64,000 bases of DNA. Source: UTCFX2 sp963827155. GTDB taxonomy: Bacteria > Chloroflexota > Anaerolineae > Anaerolineales > UBA4823. The notes under the pieces were generated by a model. The model was not told the DNA's origin. It ran no database searches and saw nothing but the letters and a program-made list of their open reading frames with translations. A program made the translations under genes and the position numbers. Every line of letters begins with the position of its first letter. Within the stretch, counting starts at the first letter, position 1. Location of the stretch: positions 2,046,001-2,110,000 of the forward strand of contig CAWGZV010000002.1 of assembly GCA_963827155.1 (NCBI GenBank), written 5' to 3'. Positions 1 to 8,795 of the stretch are shown in pieces.

Positions 1-41
1 ACTGCTAGGATAGCTGCTTGATTGCAGGCTGGTAAAATGAT

Positions 42-81
42 GGCGAGTTCTTGCGGCGATATCATACCGCAAGAACTCGCC
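42..81. terminator. Perfect 15-bp hairpin upstream of ndk
   Basis: Bases 42-56 and 67-81 are exact reverse complements separated by a 10-base loop. There is no clear T-run on either side, so it may be a terminator for a gene left of the window, or a transcript-end or processing hairpin. The same style of long perfect intergenic stem recurs at 3598-3630 and 26421-26465. Confidence 0.5.
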
Positions 82-128
82 GTCTGGAAATTTATCGAAC
101 AGACAAAACCTGATTCTCGGAGGCAATG

Positions 129-581
129 ATGGAAAAAACACTCGTACTGGTAAAACCCGATGGCGTTCAACGTGGGCTTATCGGAGAAGTGGTCTCTCGC
201 TTGGAACGGCGCGGGCTGCGTTTGGTTGGAGCAAAATTCATGGACGTAAAGCAGGAACTGGCAGAGACGCATTATGCGATCCATAAAGGAAAGCCTTTTT
301 ATGACGGACTAATAAGGTACATCACATCCGCCCCAGTAATGGCTATGGTATGGGAAGGTCCCAACGCAATTGCTGCAGTAAGGCAAACCATGGGTTCCAC
401 CCACCCGACTGAAGCTGCACCGGGAAGCATGCGGCATGATTTCGCACTGGAAGTGGGCCGCAACCTGACGCATGCCTCAGATACAGTGGAAAATGGTGAA
501 AAAGAAGTTGCGCTTTGGTTCGAGCACGCAGAGCTCGTATCTTGGGATAGAGATATTGATCGCTGGGTATTTGAGAGTTAG
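129..581 (+). CDS. ndk: Nucleoside diphosphate kinase
   Basis: Transfers the gamma phosphate between NTPs and NDPs through a phosphohistidine intermediate in the cytosol. The whole 150-residue product matches the family: the N-terminal TLVLVKPDGVQRG strand and loop, the GSTHPTEAAPGSMR nucleotide-binding segment, and the active-site segment GRNLTHASD, whose His (about residue 115) is the phospho-carrier. Most family members have HGSD here, so the Gly to Ala change is a mild variation. Two ATGs are adjacent (126 and 129). The Shine-Dalgarno GGAGG at 119-123 is 5 bases from the second and only 2 from the first, so 129 is preferred. It appears to be a single-gene unit. Confidence 0.95.
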   Translation: MEKTLVLVKPDGVQRGLIGEVVSRLERRGLRLVGAKFMDVKQELAETHYAIHKGKPFYDGLIRYITSAPVMAMVWEGPNAIAAVRQTMGSTHPTEAAPGSMRHDFALEVGRNLTHASDTVENGEKEVALWFEHAELVSWDRDIDRWVFES

Positions 582-697
582 CGATCTACAAGAACAACAT
601 TAGCCGAGTGCGGATATTAATTTGACAATAATTATCCAATTATCTGCTGATCTAGATTAAAATAAGACTTCGCGATCATTTGGAAGGTAAATTTTTA

Positions 698-2662
698 ATG
701 GTGATAATTATGGCAAACAGCGAAATCCTACTAAAATCCCCAAACGATATCCAAGATTTCTTGGAGCGAAACCTGCTGAAGGTCCAGAAACCTGCCCGAT
801 ACAGCGGTGGAGAGATCAACCAGGTTTTAAAGAACTGGGACCAGATTCAAACCAAAGTTGCCCTGATTTTTCCGGATCTCTACGACTTGGGGATGTCCAA
901 TCTTGGGTTAGCAATTTTATATGACCTGCTTAACAAGCGTGACGATGTGTTAGCTGAGCGAGCCTTCGCTCCATGGAGCGATATGGAAGAAGAACTCCGC
1001 CGCGCCAATGCACCGCTCTTCTCATTGGAGAGTAAACACCCTCTAGCTGCCTTTGATATTCTCGCATTTTCGCTACCATATGAAACCCTCTACACCAATA
1101 CACTCAATATCCTGGATTTGAGCGGTGTGCCTCTCTTTTCGACCGAACGGGGGGAAACCGACCCGCTGGTGATTGCGGGAGGACACGCAGCGTTCAATCC
1201 CGAGCCGATGCACGCATTCGTGGATGCTTTTGTGATTGGGGAAGGCGAAGAGGTCATTGAAGAGATCGTCGATGCTCAACAGGTATGGAAGCTCAGTGGG
1301 GCAAAGCGGACTGAATTGCTTTTAGCGCTTTCTCAGATATGGGGAGTATACGTTCCGACACTCTACGAAGCCAGCTACAATCTGGACGGGACCATCGCAG
1401 AGATTAACAAGATTTCTGCAGAGGCGCCACTGCCAGTTTTGAAGCGGATTGTGGCGAAATTACCTCCGGCGCCTACCCATTTTATCGTTCCGTATATTGA
1501 CACTATCCATAATCGAGCTCCAGTGGAGATCATGCGCGGCTGCACCCGCGGCTGCAGATTCTGCCACGCCGGGATGATCACCCGACCCGTGCGTGAGCGG
1601 ACGGTGGATGAAATCGTTGCGTCCATAGATGAGGCGCTCAGAAATACAGGATATGAAGAAGTGGGGTTATTGTCTCTATCATCCTCTGACTATACGCATA
1701 TCGTTGAGCTGGTCGAAGGAGTCAGCGCCCGTTTCGCCGGGAAGCATCTGAATATCTCACTACCATCTCTGCGAATTGAGTCTTTTTCCGTCAAGTTGAT
1801 GGACGCTTTGAAGGATTCTCGGCGGAGCGGATTCACGCTGGCACCAGAGGCTGCAACCGAGCGCATGCGCGAAATCATTAATAAACCCGTGAGCACAGAA
1901 CAGCTGCTCGACACATCGAGAGAAATATTCTCGCACGGTTGGCACCATATCAAACTGTATTTTATGATAGGGCATCCTTCAGAGACGATCGAGGACGTGC
2001 AAGCAATTTCGGATCTCTGCAAAGCAGTTTTGGCTGAAGGTCGTAAAATAATCGGTCGGCGGGCGGAGGTAACCGCGGGAGTCAGCACATTTGTGCCGAA
2101 ACCTCACACCCCATTCCAATGGGCGTCTTGCGATACGATTGAGCAAATCACGGCGAAACAAGATCTGCTGAAACGCACACTGCGCGGACCTGGCTTAAAG
2201 CTGAACTGGAACTCACCTAAGGACACGATGCTTGAAGCCTGGCTTTCACGCGGCGACCGGCGGATGGCTGAAGTAATCTACCAGGCTTGGAAACAGGGAG
2301 CTAAGTTCGACGCCTGGAAAGAGCACTTTCATTTCGATCTCTGGATGGAGGCGTTCGAGATTGCAGATCTGGATCCGGCATTCTACACGCATCGCGAAAG
2401 ATTCATCGACGAAACCTTCCCATGGGATCACATCAGCACTTCGGTACGCAAGAAATTCCTGACCGAAGATTATCTGTGGAGCTTGCAAGGAAGAACACGG
2501 GTCGACTGCCGCGAGCGGTGCTTTGCATGCGGGATCCTGCCGACGTTCGCAGACCTGAGAAGACAAAACCCGGGGGAAGTCTGGCAGTGCCCAGAAGTGC
2601 GATCTAAGCGCATTCCGGTTGAAGAAATCCTGACTACTGCAACAGGACTCAACGCCGCATGA
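698..2662 (+). CDS. B12-binding-type radical SAM protein (TIGR03960-like)
   Basis: Radical SAM enzyme of the family annotated as TIGR03960, about 654 residues. An N-terminal cobalamin-binding-like Rossmann region (motif DLYDLGMSNLGLAILYDLL) precedes the radical SAM core. The 4Fe-4S ligands are the CxxxCxxC cysteines of MRGCTRGCRFCHAGM (about residues 282, 286 and 289). A second cysteine cluster near the C-terminus (DCRERCFACGI) is typical of this family. The reading frame is open from a TTG at 680, but the ATG at 698 has GGAAGG at 682-687 with a 10-base spacer and is preferred. The stop overlaps the next start (ATGA), so it is translationally coupled to the DUF2344 gene, its usual partner. 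The substrate is not established; a tRNA or RNA-related role is often suggested but not shown here. Confidence 0.88.
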   Translation: MVIIMANSEILLKSPNDIQDFLERNLLKVQKPARYSGGEINQVLKNWDQIQTKVALIFPDLYDLGMSNLGLAILYDLLNKRDDVLAERAFAPWSDMEEELRRANAPLFSLESKHPLAAFDILAFSLPYETLYTNTLNILDLSGVPLFSTERGETDPLVIAGGHAAFNPEPMHAFVDAFVIGEGEEVIEEIVDAQQVWKLSGAKRTELLLALSQIWGVYVPTLYEASYNLDGTIAEINKISAEAPLPVLKRIVAKLPPAPTHFIVPYIDTIHNRAPVEIMRGCTRGCRFCHAGMITRPVRERTVDEIVASIDEALRNTGYEEVGLLSLSSSDYTHIVELVEGVSARFAGKHLNISLPSLRIESFSVKLMDALKDSRRSGFTLAPEAATERMREIINKPVSTEQLLDTSREIFSHGWHHIKLYFMIGHPSETIEDVQAISDLCKAVLAEGRKIIGRRAEVTAGVSTFVPKPHTPFQWASCDTIEQITAKQDLLKRTLRGPGLKLNWNSPKDTMLEAWLSRGDRRMAEVIYQAWKQGAKFDAWKEHFHFDLWMEAFEIADLDPAFYTHRERFIDETFPWDHISTSVRKKFLTEDYLWSLQGRTRVDCRERCFACGILPTFADLRRQNPGEVWQCPEVRSKRIPVEEILTTATGLNAA

Positions 2663-3318
2663 GTGAAGCCTTGCAGCAGAACGAAAAGATGCGGGTTCGG
2701 ATCTGGTTTGAGAAGACTGCAGCAATGCGGTATACAGGACATTTGGATTTGCATCGGGCGTGGGAAAGGACATTCCGACGCGCAATGCTGCCGCTTGCGT
2801 ACAGCCAGGGCTTCAACCCAAGACCTAAATTGAACCTTGCGTCTGCTCTTCCCCTGGGATTTACCAGCAAGGAGGAAGTCATTGACGCCTGGCTGGAGAG
2901 GGATCTCCCAATCGAGGAACTCTTCACAGGATTGGCAAAGTCGCTTCCGCCAGGATTGGTGGTCCATAAGATCGAACCAATCGATCTGCATGCTCCATCA
3001 ACCCAAACCGAGATTGAGGCTGCGGATTACCAGATCACCCTCTTGGATCCAATAAAAGATCTTCAAGCTCAGATTACGGCTCTGCTCAATTCAGAGCGCT
3101 TTTTTCGCATTCGCCGCGGGAAGGAATACGATCTGCGCCCACTAATCCTGGAATTGAGACTGGTGGAACCAGACGATTCAGGGCAGGAGAAGATATTCCT
3201 CCGGTTGAAAGCAGCGGAAGGGGCCACGGGAAGACCAGAAGAAGTGATCGAGGCTTTGGGAGGGAATCCGCTGGCGGCCAGGGTGGAGCGGATAAGGTTG
3301 ATTTTTAAAGAAGGCTGA
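2659..3318 (+). CDS. Radical SAM partner protein, DUF2344 (TIGR03936) family
   Basis: 219-residue protein whose N-terminus (VRIWFEKTAAMRYTGHLDL, then the LAYSQGFNPRPKL segment) is diagnostic of the TIGR03936/DUF2344 family, which occurs fused to, or directly after, the B12-type radical SAM protein encoded upstream. The start ATG overlaps the preceding stop by 4 bases. In many bacteria this pair sits before rng or rplU; here it is followed only by tRNA-Arg. The function is unknown beyond this association. Confidence 0.87.
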   Translation: MSEALQQNEKMRVRIWFEKTAAMRYTGHLDLHRAWERTFRRAMLPLAYSQGFNPRPKLNLASALPLGFTSKEEVIDAWLERDLPIEELFTGLAKSLPPGLVVHKIEPIDLHAPSTQTEIEAADYQITLLDPIKDLQAQITALLNSERFFRIRRGKEYDLRPLILELRLVEPDDSGQEKIFLRLKAAEGATGRPEEVIEALGGNPLAARVERIRLIFKEG

Positions 3319-3395
3319 ATTCCAATTAAATCGCTCAAAGGAAGACCTGCCAAATCCCCGAACGCATTTTGACGTGGTAAAATAATGCCGCTGAA

Positions 3396-3467
<72 letters not shown>

Positions 3468-3597
3468 TTTGTGTTTAAGAAATGGAGTGAGGGGAGAAAT
3501 TTGACTGTAATACAATTATTATGCTGGCATCTACTTCGTGCCTGCATTGATTATTGAGAAACCGGAAAATTTCCCGATACCCTCAAGTAGAAATCAA

Positions 3598-3630
3598 AGA
3601 TGCGGCGCACCATCTGAGTGCGCCGCATCT
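3598..3630 (-). terminator. Hairpin terminator downstream of the amidohydrolase
   Basis: Perfect 13-bp stem (3598-3610 with 3618-3630), 7-base loop. On the minus strand it lies 18 bases after the amidohydrolase stop and is followed by a T-rich stretch (TTTGATTT), fitting an intrinsic terminator. Confidence 0.7.
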
Positions 3631-3647
3631 TCCGAAAAACTTGATGA

Positions 3648-5037
3648 TTAGACAAGCTTAAAACGCTCTGGCTCGGGATGCCTGGAAACAATCTCCGCCG
3701 CGATCTCGTTGTGGCGCTCGACAAGCTTTTCGACGTCGAGGGTCAGCAGCTTGCCATCACGAACAACCAATCGACCATTTATCACGGATAGTTCGACACC
3801 GTCAACAGTACAGAGCAGGAGAGCCGCCAGTGGATCATGCACAGCACCGCCAGCCATACTCAATGAATTAAGGTTTACACCAACGAAATCAGCGGCTTTA
3901 CCAGGCTCAAGCGAGCCGATGTCTTCGCGACCGATCACAGATGCTCCGCCGCGACTGGCAAGCTCGAGGGCTTCCTGGACGCTGAAGATCGCTGCCCCAC
4001 CTTTCACGCGTTGGAGCAGCATGACCTGGCGGGCTTCGGTGAAGACATGGCTGGAATCATTGCTGGCAGAGCCATCCACCCCCAATCCAACTTTAACGCC
4101 GGCATCAAGCATCTCGCGCACTGGGCAAATTCCGGAACCCAGACGCATGTTCGAGCTTGGACAATGCGCCACGCCAGTACCGGTCTCAGCCAGCATCTTG
4201 ATCTCATCGGAATCGACAAAGATGGAGTGCGCCCACCATACATCTGGACCGACCCAATCCACTGACTGCATGTAGCCTGCGGGGCGCATGCCAAACATTT
4301 TCTGGGTGAAGGTCACTTCATCACGAAGTCTCAGCGACATGAGTATGGAGCATCACATTCTTATACGATCGAGCGAGTTTAGCAGCTTGACGCATCAGCT
4401 CGGTGGTTACCGAGAATGGAGAACAAGGGGCTAGGGCGACGCGGATCATTGCATACTTTTCAGGATCGTGGTAAGCCTCAATAACTCGCTGGCAGTCTTC
4501 GAGAATCTCATCCTCTTCTTGAACCACATGATCCGGTGGGAGACCACCTTTGCTGCGTCCGAGAGACATTGATCCGCGGGTGACATGAAAGCGCATCCCG
4601 ATTTTCTTGGCGGCGCGCACCTGGGCATCCAGGGTGGCACCGTTTGGATAAAGGTAGAGGTGGTCGCTGCTGGTTGTACAACCGGAAAGGATCATCTCCG
4701 CCATGGCTGTCTGCGTGCTGATCTCGATCGCTTCATCGGTCAATTCACCCCAGATCGGATAAAGGCGGACCAACCAGTCGAAAAGCTCCTCATTCTGAGA
4801 GCCAGGGACTGCCCGGGTGAGAGTCTGATAAAAATGGTGGTGCGTGTTCACTAACCCGGGGACGATTGCCAGGTTGTGAGCATCGATCACCTGGTCTGCA
4901 TCAGTTGGAAGCTCTTCGGTTTTTCCGATTTTCTCAATTCGCTGATCACGAACAAAAATCCCACCATCATGGAATTGGCGATGGTCGGCGTCTTGGGTAA
5001 CTAACAGACGGGCATTTTTCACGAGAAGTGTAGACAA
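3648..5037 (-). pseudogene. 8-oxoguanine deaminase / hydroxyatrazine-hydrolase-type amidohydrolase, frameshifted
   Basis: Two overlapping minus-strand frames (4321-5037 and 3648-4340) together make one protein of about 455 residues, the usual length of the ATZ/TRZ-8-oxoguanine deaminase branch of metal-dependent hydrolases. The N-terminal part has the metal-binding NTHHHFYQTL segment and ends at HTHVAET; the C-terminal part has FGMRPAGYM, AHCPSSNMRLGSG and GVDGSASNDSS, carrying the remaining ligands and the catalytic Asp. Removing one T near 4330 (ACTTCG to ACTCG on the minus strand) joins the frames as HVAETRDEVTF. The AGGAGG-like site before 5037 supports that start. It would deaminate a purine or triazine-like ring. 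Whether the shift is real is unresolved. Confidence 0.78.
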
Positions 5038-5492
5038 TTAAACCTCCTGAATTGGATGCATCTGCGAGCAAATTACCAAATTATCATAATTATAGTAATT
5101 GTGACCAATTGATGGATTCTTGCCCAAAAATATGAATTCAATCTGACATAGAATTCCTTAAGTACCAAGTTTCAGATCCACATTCGACGAAGTCTATCTT
5201 TTCAACCATGAAAGTTATACAAATTTTCCTTTGAAAACTCAAGTGATGAAAGTAACATGTCGATTGCATTCTTGTGATTACTGGCTTCCTCGGAGAGTAA
5301 ATTCACCCGGAAGATAAGCGTATTTATCCTTGAGAACTGGATTCTCCCTGAAAGAGATCGGCATTTCCCCCATTTGGATAAGACAAAATCACCCTTATTT
5401 GGGATGATATTAACCCTTTCTTGGATTATTATTACGATAGACATATCCAAATAGAGCAGGTAAGCAGGCGGATTCTCCAGGAGGAAATTGAA
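5038..5492. other. AT-rich divergent intergenic region
   Basis: 455 bases between the divergent amidohydrolase and flavoprotein genes. No convincing gene was found; the minus-strand open frame 5202-5501 has no recognisable motif and runs into the start of the flavoprotein gene. It presumably holds both promoters, but no clear -35/-10 pair stands out. Confidence 0.4.
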
Positions 5493-6944
5493 ATGGATCA
5501 AATTATTGTGGTCGGCGGTGGGCCAGCCGGGATCACAGCTGCGATGCGAGCACGAGAACTAGGCGCCCAGGTAACACTGATAGAACGCGGACGACTGGGC
5601 GGTACCTGCACGAACGATGGTTGTGTGCCAACAAGGGTTTTGGCAAAAGCTGCCCGCTTATTGCGGGAAACCGAACATTTTCATGAGTATGGCCTGCATA
5701 TTTCACGGCCAGAGATCGATATCAGTGAGCTGCTCACGAGAACTCAGAAGACAGTCTACACGATCCATGAGAAGAAACAAATGCTCCACCGTTTGAAATC
5801 GGCAGGTGTGACGGTTTATGGAGAAGCGGGGGATGCGTCGTTTATGGATTCTCATACGATCCTGCTTGAAGATGGGCGCCGACTTCAAGCAGAGAAGTTT
5901 ATCCTTTGTGCTGGCGGACATTCGAGGCGGTTGGATTTTCCAGGAGCTGAGCTTGCCTTTACTCATAAAGATCTGTGGGAGCTAAAGAAGCTGCCCCCTA
6001 GGATTGCGATCATCGGCGCAGCGGCAACCGGCTGCCAACTGGCATCTATTCTAAATGCATTTGGTGCACAGATCTATCTCTTTGAAAGAGCAGATCGGAT
6101 CCTGCGAGTTGAAGACGAGGATGTATCCAACGCTATAAGCACTGCATTCGAGCAGCGCGGGATCAAGTTGATCACTTCGCTCGAGACCATCGAAAAAATC
6201 GAGAGAGACGGAAATAACCTGTTGTTGAGCTATGTTAAGCAAGGTGAGACAGCAAATGTGGAAGTTGAAGCAGCAATCCTTTCATCTGGCTGGCTGGGTA
6301 ATGTATCCAGGTTGAATCTGGAAGCTGCTGGCGTGAGGAGCGAACGCAATTATGTGATCGTTGATGAACACTTACGCACCACTGCACCCAACATTTTTGC
6401 TGCCGGCGACATCACCGGGCGGATGATGCTGGTGCAGAGTGCAGGTTTTGAAGGTCGTACCGCTGCCGAAAATGCGGTGCTTGGACCTGGGCAGCGGAGC
6501 GAACATCGAATAATCCCTCACGGTGGTTTTACCGATCCCGAATATGCAAGCGTCGGGATGAGCGCAGAACAAGCCGCAAGGATGGGGGAATACCTCGCAT
6601 GCACGGTTCCTTATTCCGATCTCGACCGCGCCGTAATCGATGGTCATCCAACCGGTTTCTGCAAACTGATTGTGTCTCCTGAAACACACCGAATTCTGGG
6701 AGCGCACGTGGTCGGGGAACAAGCGCTCGAGACCATTCACGTGGTTGCGGCAGGGATGGCGGCGGACATGTGGGTAGAGCAGCTTTCGGAACTCGAGCTG
6801 GCATACCCAACATTTACCGCCGTAATTGGTCTCGCAGCACGCAAAGCGGTTAGGGAATTAGGGGTGATGCCGCTGTCTCCACAATGGCGATCAATGGACA
6901 GCCCTCACGCCGAGTGGGAGCAATCTGAAAGTAATCTCTGGTAG
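5493..6944 (+). CDS. Pyridine nucleotide-disulfide oxidoreductase lacking the C-terminal His-Glu dyad
   Basis: FAD-dependent class I disulfide-reductase-like protein, 483 residues. It has the N-terminal FAD-binding GGGPAGITAA, the redox pair C39/C44 in GGTCTNDGCVP, a central NAD(P)H Rossmann motif (IIGAAATGCQLAS), the second FAD motif (FAAGDITG) and the dimerisation domain. The HPTxxE active-site segment that supplies the catalytic base in lipoamide dehydrogenase and mercuric reductase reads YPTFTA here (about residues 438-443), so a normal disulfide substrate at the dimer interface is doubtful. The ATG at 5493 has AGGAGG at 5479-5484. STAS and globin-Rieske genes follow on the same strand. 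It could be a quinone, metal or protein-partner reductase; the substrate is unknown. Confidence 0.85.
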   Translation: MDQIIVVGGGPAGITAAMRARELGAQVTLIERGRLGGTCTNDGCVPTRVLAKAARLLRETEHFHEYGLHISRPEIDISELLTRTQKTVYTIHEKKQMLHRLKSAGVTVYGEAGDASFMDSHTILLEDGRRLQAEKFILCAGGHSRRLDFPGAELAFTHKDLWELKKLPPRIAIIGAAATGCQLASILNAFGAQIYLFERADRILRVEDEDVSNAISTAFEQRGIKLITSLETIEKIERDGNNLLLSYVKQGETANVEVEAAILSSGWLGNVSRLNLEAAGVRSERNYVIVDEHLRTTAPNIFAAGDITGRMMLVQSAGFEGRTAAENAVLGPGQRSEHRIIPHGGFTDPEYASVGMSAEQAARMGEYLACTVPYSDLDRAVIDGHPTGFCKLIVSPETHRILGAHVVGEQALETIHVVAAGMAADMWVEQLSELELAYPTFTAVIGLAARKAVRELGVMPLSPQWRSMDSPHAEWEQSESNLW

Positions 6945-7036
6945 CAATGAGGCGGAATGCTGGAATGTGCTTCGCGCGAATATTAATCGTTTGATTTAAA
7001 ATAGTGTGGCTAATCCGTATCACAGGAGGAAACAGG

Positions 7037-7414
7037 ATGAATGTGAATGAACTCAGCACGATCGTGCGTGATGCCGGAAGTGGGATTGGGGTAATCGAGG
7101 TCCATGGGGTGCTCACTAGCCAGGCGGAAGAGCAGTTAATGAATTCCTTCAATCAGGCCATTGGCGATCATAATCAAGTGGTGATCTTTAATTTCAAGGA
7201 TATGGATTACATCAACAGCAGCGGAATTGGATTGCTGATCACGATCTTGATTCGAGCGAAGCGCCAGGGGCAAAAACTGGTTGCCTGTGGGTTGAAGGAT
7301 CATTTTCAGCAAATTTTTCAGCTCACCCGGCTAGATGAAGCAATGCCAGTGTTTGGCAGCGAGGAAGAAGCAATCTCCGCAATTGTCAAGGAGTCTTCTA
7401 CCGTCGCCAAATAA
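7037..7414 (+). CDS. STAS-domain anti-sigma factor antagonist-like protein
   Basis: 125-residue single STAS domain. The core strand-turn is MDYINSSGIGLLITIL, where the second Ser of NSSG is in the position phosphorylated in SpoIIAA/RsbV proteins. A strong AGGAGG at 7023-7028 supports ATG 7037. It lies 11 bases before the globin-Rieske gene, so the two are probably co-transcribed. By family it should bind a HPK-type serine kinase or anti-sigma factor and switch partner on dephosphorylation; no such kinase or phosphatase is encoded nearby, so the partner must be elsewhere. Confidence 0.85.
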   Translation: MNVNELSTIVRDAGSGIGVIEVHGVLTSQAEEQLMNSFNQAIGDHNQVVIFNFKDMDYINSSGIGLLITILIRAKRQGQKLVACGLKDHFQQIFQLTRLDEAMPVFGSEEEAISAIVKESSTVAK

Positions 7415-7425
7415 GGGTAGAAATT

Positions 7426-8760
7426 ATGAATGAACACACCTTATCTCAGGAAGACAAGATCAAGCGTGGGGCTGAAGATGCCTGGGAATACTTCCGGCAC
7501 ATGATGGAATTTGTGGGATTCACGTCGGTTGATTCTGCTGTGATCCGCGAGAGCAGTTTAGTAGTTGAAAAGCACATCCCATCGATTGTAGCCGAATTCT
7601 ACACCCATTTGTTAAGGTATCCACCAACCAGGAGTTTCTTCCTCAAGAAGGATGGCACGATTGACCTCGAATATGTTCAGAAACGGATGCATCATCTGAC
7701 CAATTTCTGGCGACGGACTGCCTCCGGTAATTATGATCAAGAATACGCTCGCTATATTGACTATGTCGGTCTCGCACACACGGCTCGGGGAGCAGATCCA
7801 AACATTTATATTGCTGAACGGTATGTGATCGGTCAAATTGGATTTATGCAGCGGGCAATTGGGAAAGCGATTTATGAGGAATATCACGAGATAGAACCGG
7901 ACCTCGAGCGGAAAGCAACGCATGCCTGGAATATGCTGATGATGGTGCTTCTAGAAATGCTCGCACGCCCCTATGAGGCCGAACCACCGGGTGTTGGCGA
8001 CCAAAAGCGTTATATCGTCGACCCAATTCCAGTTTACCAGCTGGCGGTCGAGACCTATGAACGCGGTTTGGGATTGTATCAATCGCGCAGCTTTAAAGAA
8101 GTGCTCATTGGGAGCGTGGCAGAGATCCCGGACGGAAGCCGGAAAATTGTCCAGGTGGATGGAAATTCGATTGGAATATTTCATCATAAGGGGCAATGGA
8201 GCGCGTTATTGAACTACTGCTTACATGCCGGAGGACCTGTTGTCGAAGGTCATTTGGAAGACGATACACTCGTGTGTCCATGGCACGGTTTTCGATACTG
8301 TGTGACCAATGGCGAACTGCTCGTCGATCCAGCGCTCAAGTTAGAGACCTTTCAAATTATTGTCAGGGACAATAATATCTATTTGGTTGTTCCAGACGGA
8401 TCGGACAGCAATCCGTTCGCACCTGAGACGGTGAAAAGCAAACAAGCCGCTCCCTCGGCTTTAAAACCGAATGAGTTTGCAATCGATTCGCTGACACCAG
8501 GTCAAATCAAACAACTGATGTTAAACGGCGAGGCGATTGCGGTCTACAATGTCGACGGAGCTTTTTTTGCAACCAGCAATTCGTGCACACATGCCGACGG
8601 TCCGCTGAGTGAGGGTGAATTGAACGGATTCGAGGTGATCTGCCCCTGGCATGGCTCTTGTTTTGATGTGAGGGATGGTTCGGTTCACTGCGGTCCAGCC
8701 GATGAAGCCCTTAAGGTCTACAAGGTGATAATGGAAGGTAACAAAGGCAGGGTCGAGTAA
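7426..8760 (+). CDS. Protoglobin fused to two Rieske [2Fe-2S] domains
   Basis: 444-residue, apparently soluble protein with three modules. Residues about 10-185 resemble protoglobin or the globin of globin-coupled sensors (FTSVDSAVIRESS, YVGLAHTARGADPNIYIAERY); H118 in GLAH is the likely proximal haem ligand. Residues about 222-325 form a first Rieske domain with ligands C265, H267, C284 and H287 (CLH and CPWH). Residues about 350-444 form a second with C387, H389, C406 and H409 (CTH and CPWH). Both ligand sets are complete and there are no membrane segments. It follows the STAS gene by 11 bases. Inference: the Rieske centres could deliver electrons to the haem (NO or O2 chemistry), or the protein could be a redox and gas sensor acting with the STAS protein. 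The architecture is clear; the function is not. Confidence 0.85.
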   Translation: MNEHTLSQEDKIKRGAEDAWEYFRHMMEFVGFTSVDSAVIRESSLVVEKHIPSIVAEFYTHLLRYPPTRSFFLKKDGTIDLEYVQKRMHHLTNFWRRTASGNYDQEYARYIDYVGLAHTARGADPNIYIAERYVIGQIGFMQRAIGKAIYEEYHEIEPDLERKATHAWNMLMMVLLEMLARPYEAEPPGVGDQKRYIVDPIPVYQLAVETYERGLGLYQSRSFKEVLIGSVAEIPDGSRKIVQVDGNSIGIFHHKGQWSALLNYCLHAGGPVVEGHLEDDTLVCPWHGFRYCVTNGELLVDPALKLETFQIIVRDNNIYLVVPDGSDSNPFAPETVKSKQAAPSALKPNEFAIDSLTPGQIKQLMLNGEAIAVYNVDGAFFATSNSCTHADGPLSEGELNGFEVICPWHGSCFDVRDGSVHCGPADEALKVYKVIMEGNKGRVE

Positions 8761-8780
8761 GTCGGAGGAGAAACCCTGCA

Positions 8781-8789
8781 TGGTATGAT
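8781..8789 (+). promoter_or_regulatory. Extended -10 element for a probably leaderless lipoprotein mRNA
   Basis: TGGTATGAT is a TGn-extended -10 box (TATGAT at 8784-8789). The GTG start at 8796 lies 6 bases downstream, where transcription would begin, and no suitably placed Shine-Dalgarno exists (the GGAGGAG at 8763-8769 is too far upstream). No good -35 is seen. Confidence 0.4.
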
Positions 8790-8795
8790 AAGAGG

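Noticed and set aside
622..663. TTGACA at 622-627 with TAAAAT at 658-663 as a promoter for the radical SAM gene
   Set aside because: The spacer is 30 bases, far from the usual 16-18, and no other -10 box is at the right distance.
2246..2991. Minus-strand open frames of 173-179 residues opposite the radical SAM pair
   Set aside because: They are antisense to two well-supported genes and their translations resemble no protein family.
4321..4340. Programmed ribosomal frameshift in the amidohydrolase gene
   Set aside because: No slippery heptamer or downstream structure at the junction; the same kind of break occurs in many unrelated genes here.
5202..5501. 99-residue minus-strand open frame in the amidohydrolase-flavoprotein gap
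   Set aside because: No ribosome site, no recognisable motif, low-complexity hydrophobic translation, and it overlaps the start of the flavoprotein gene.
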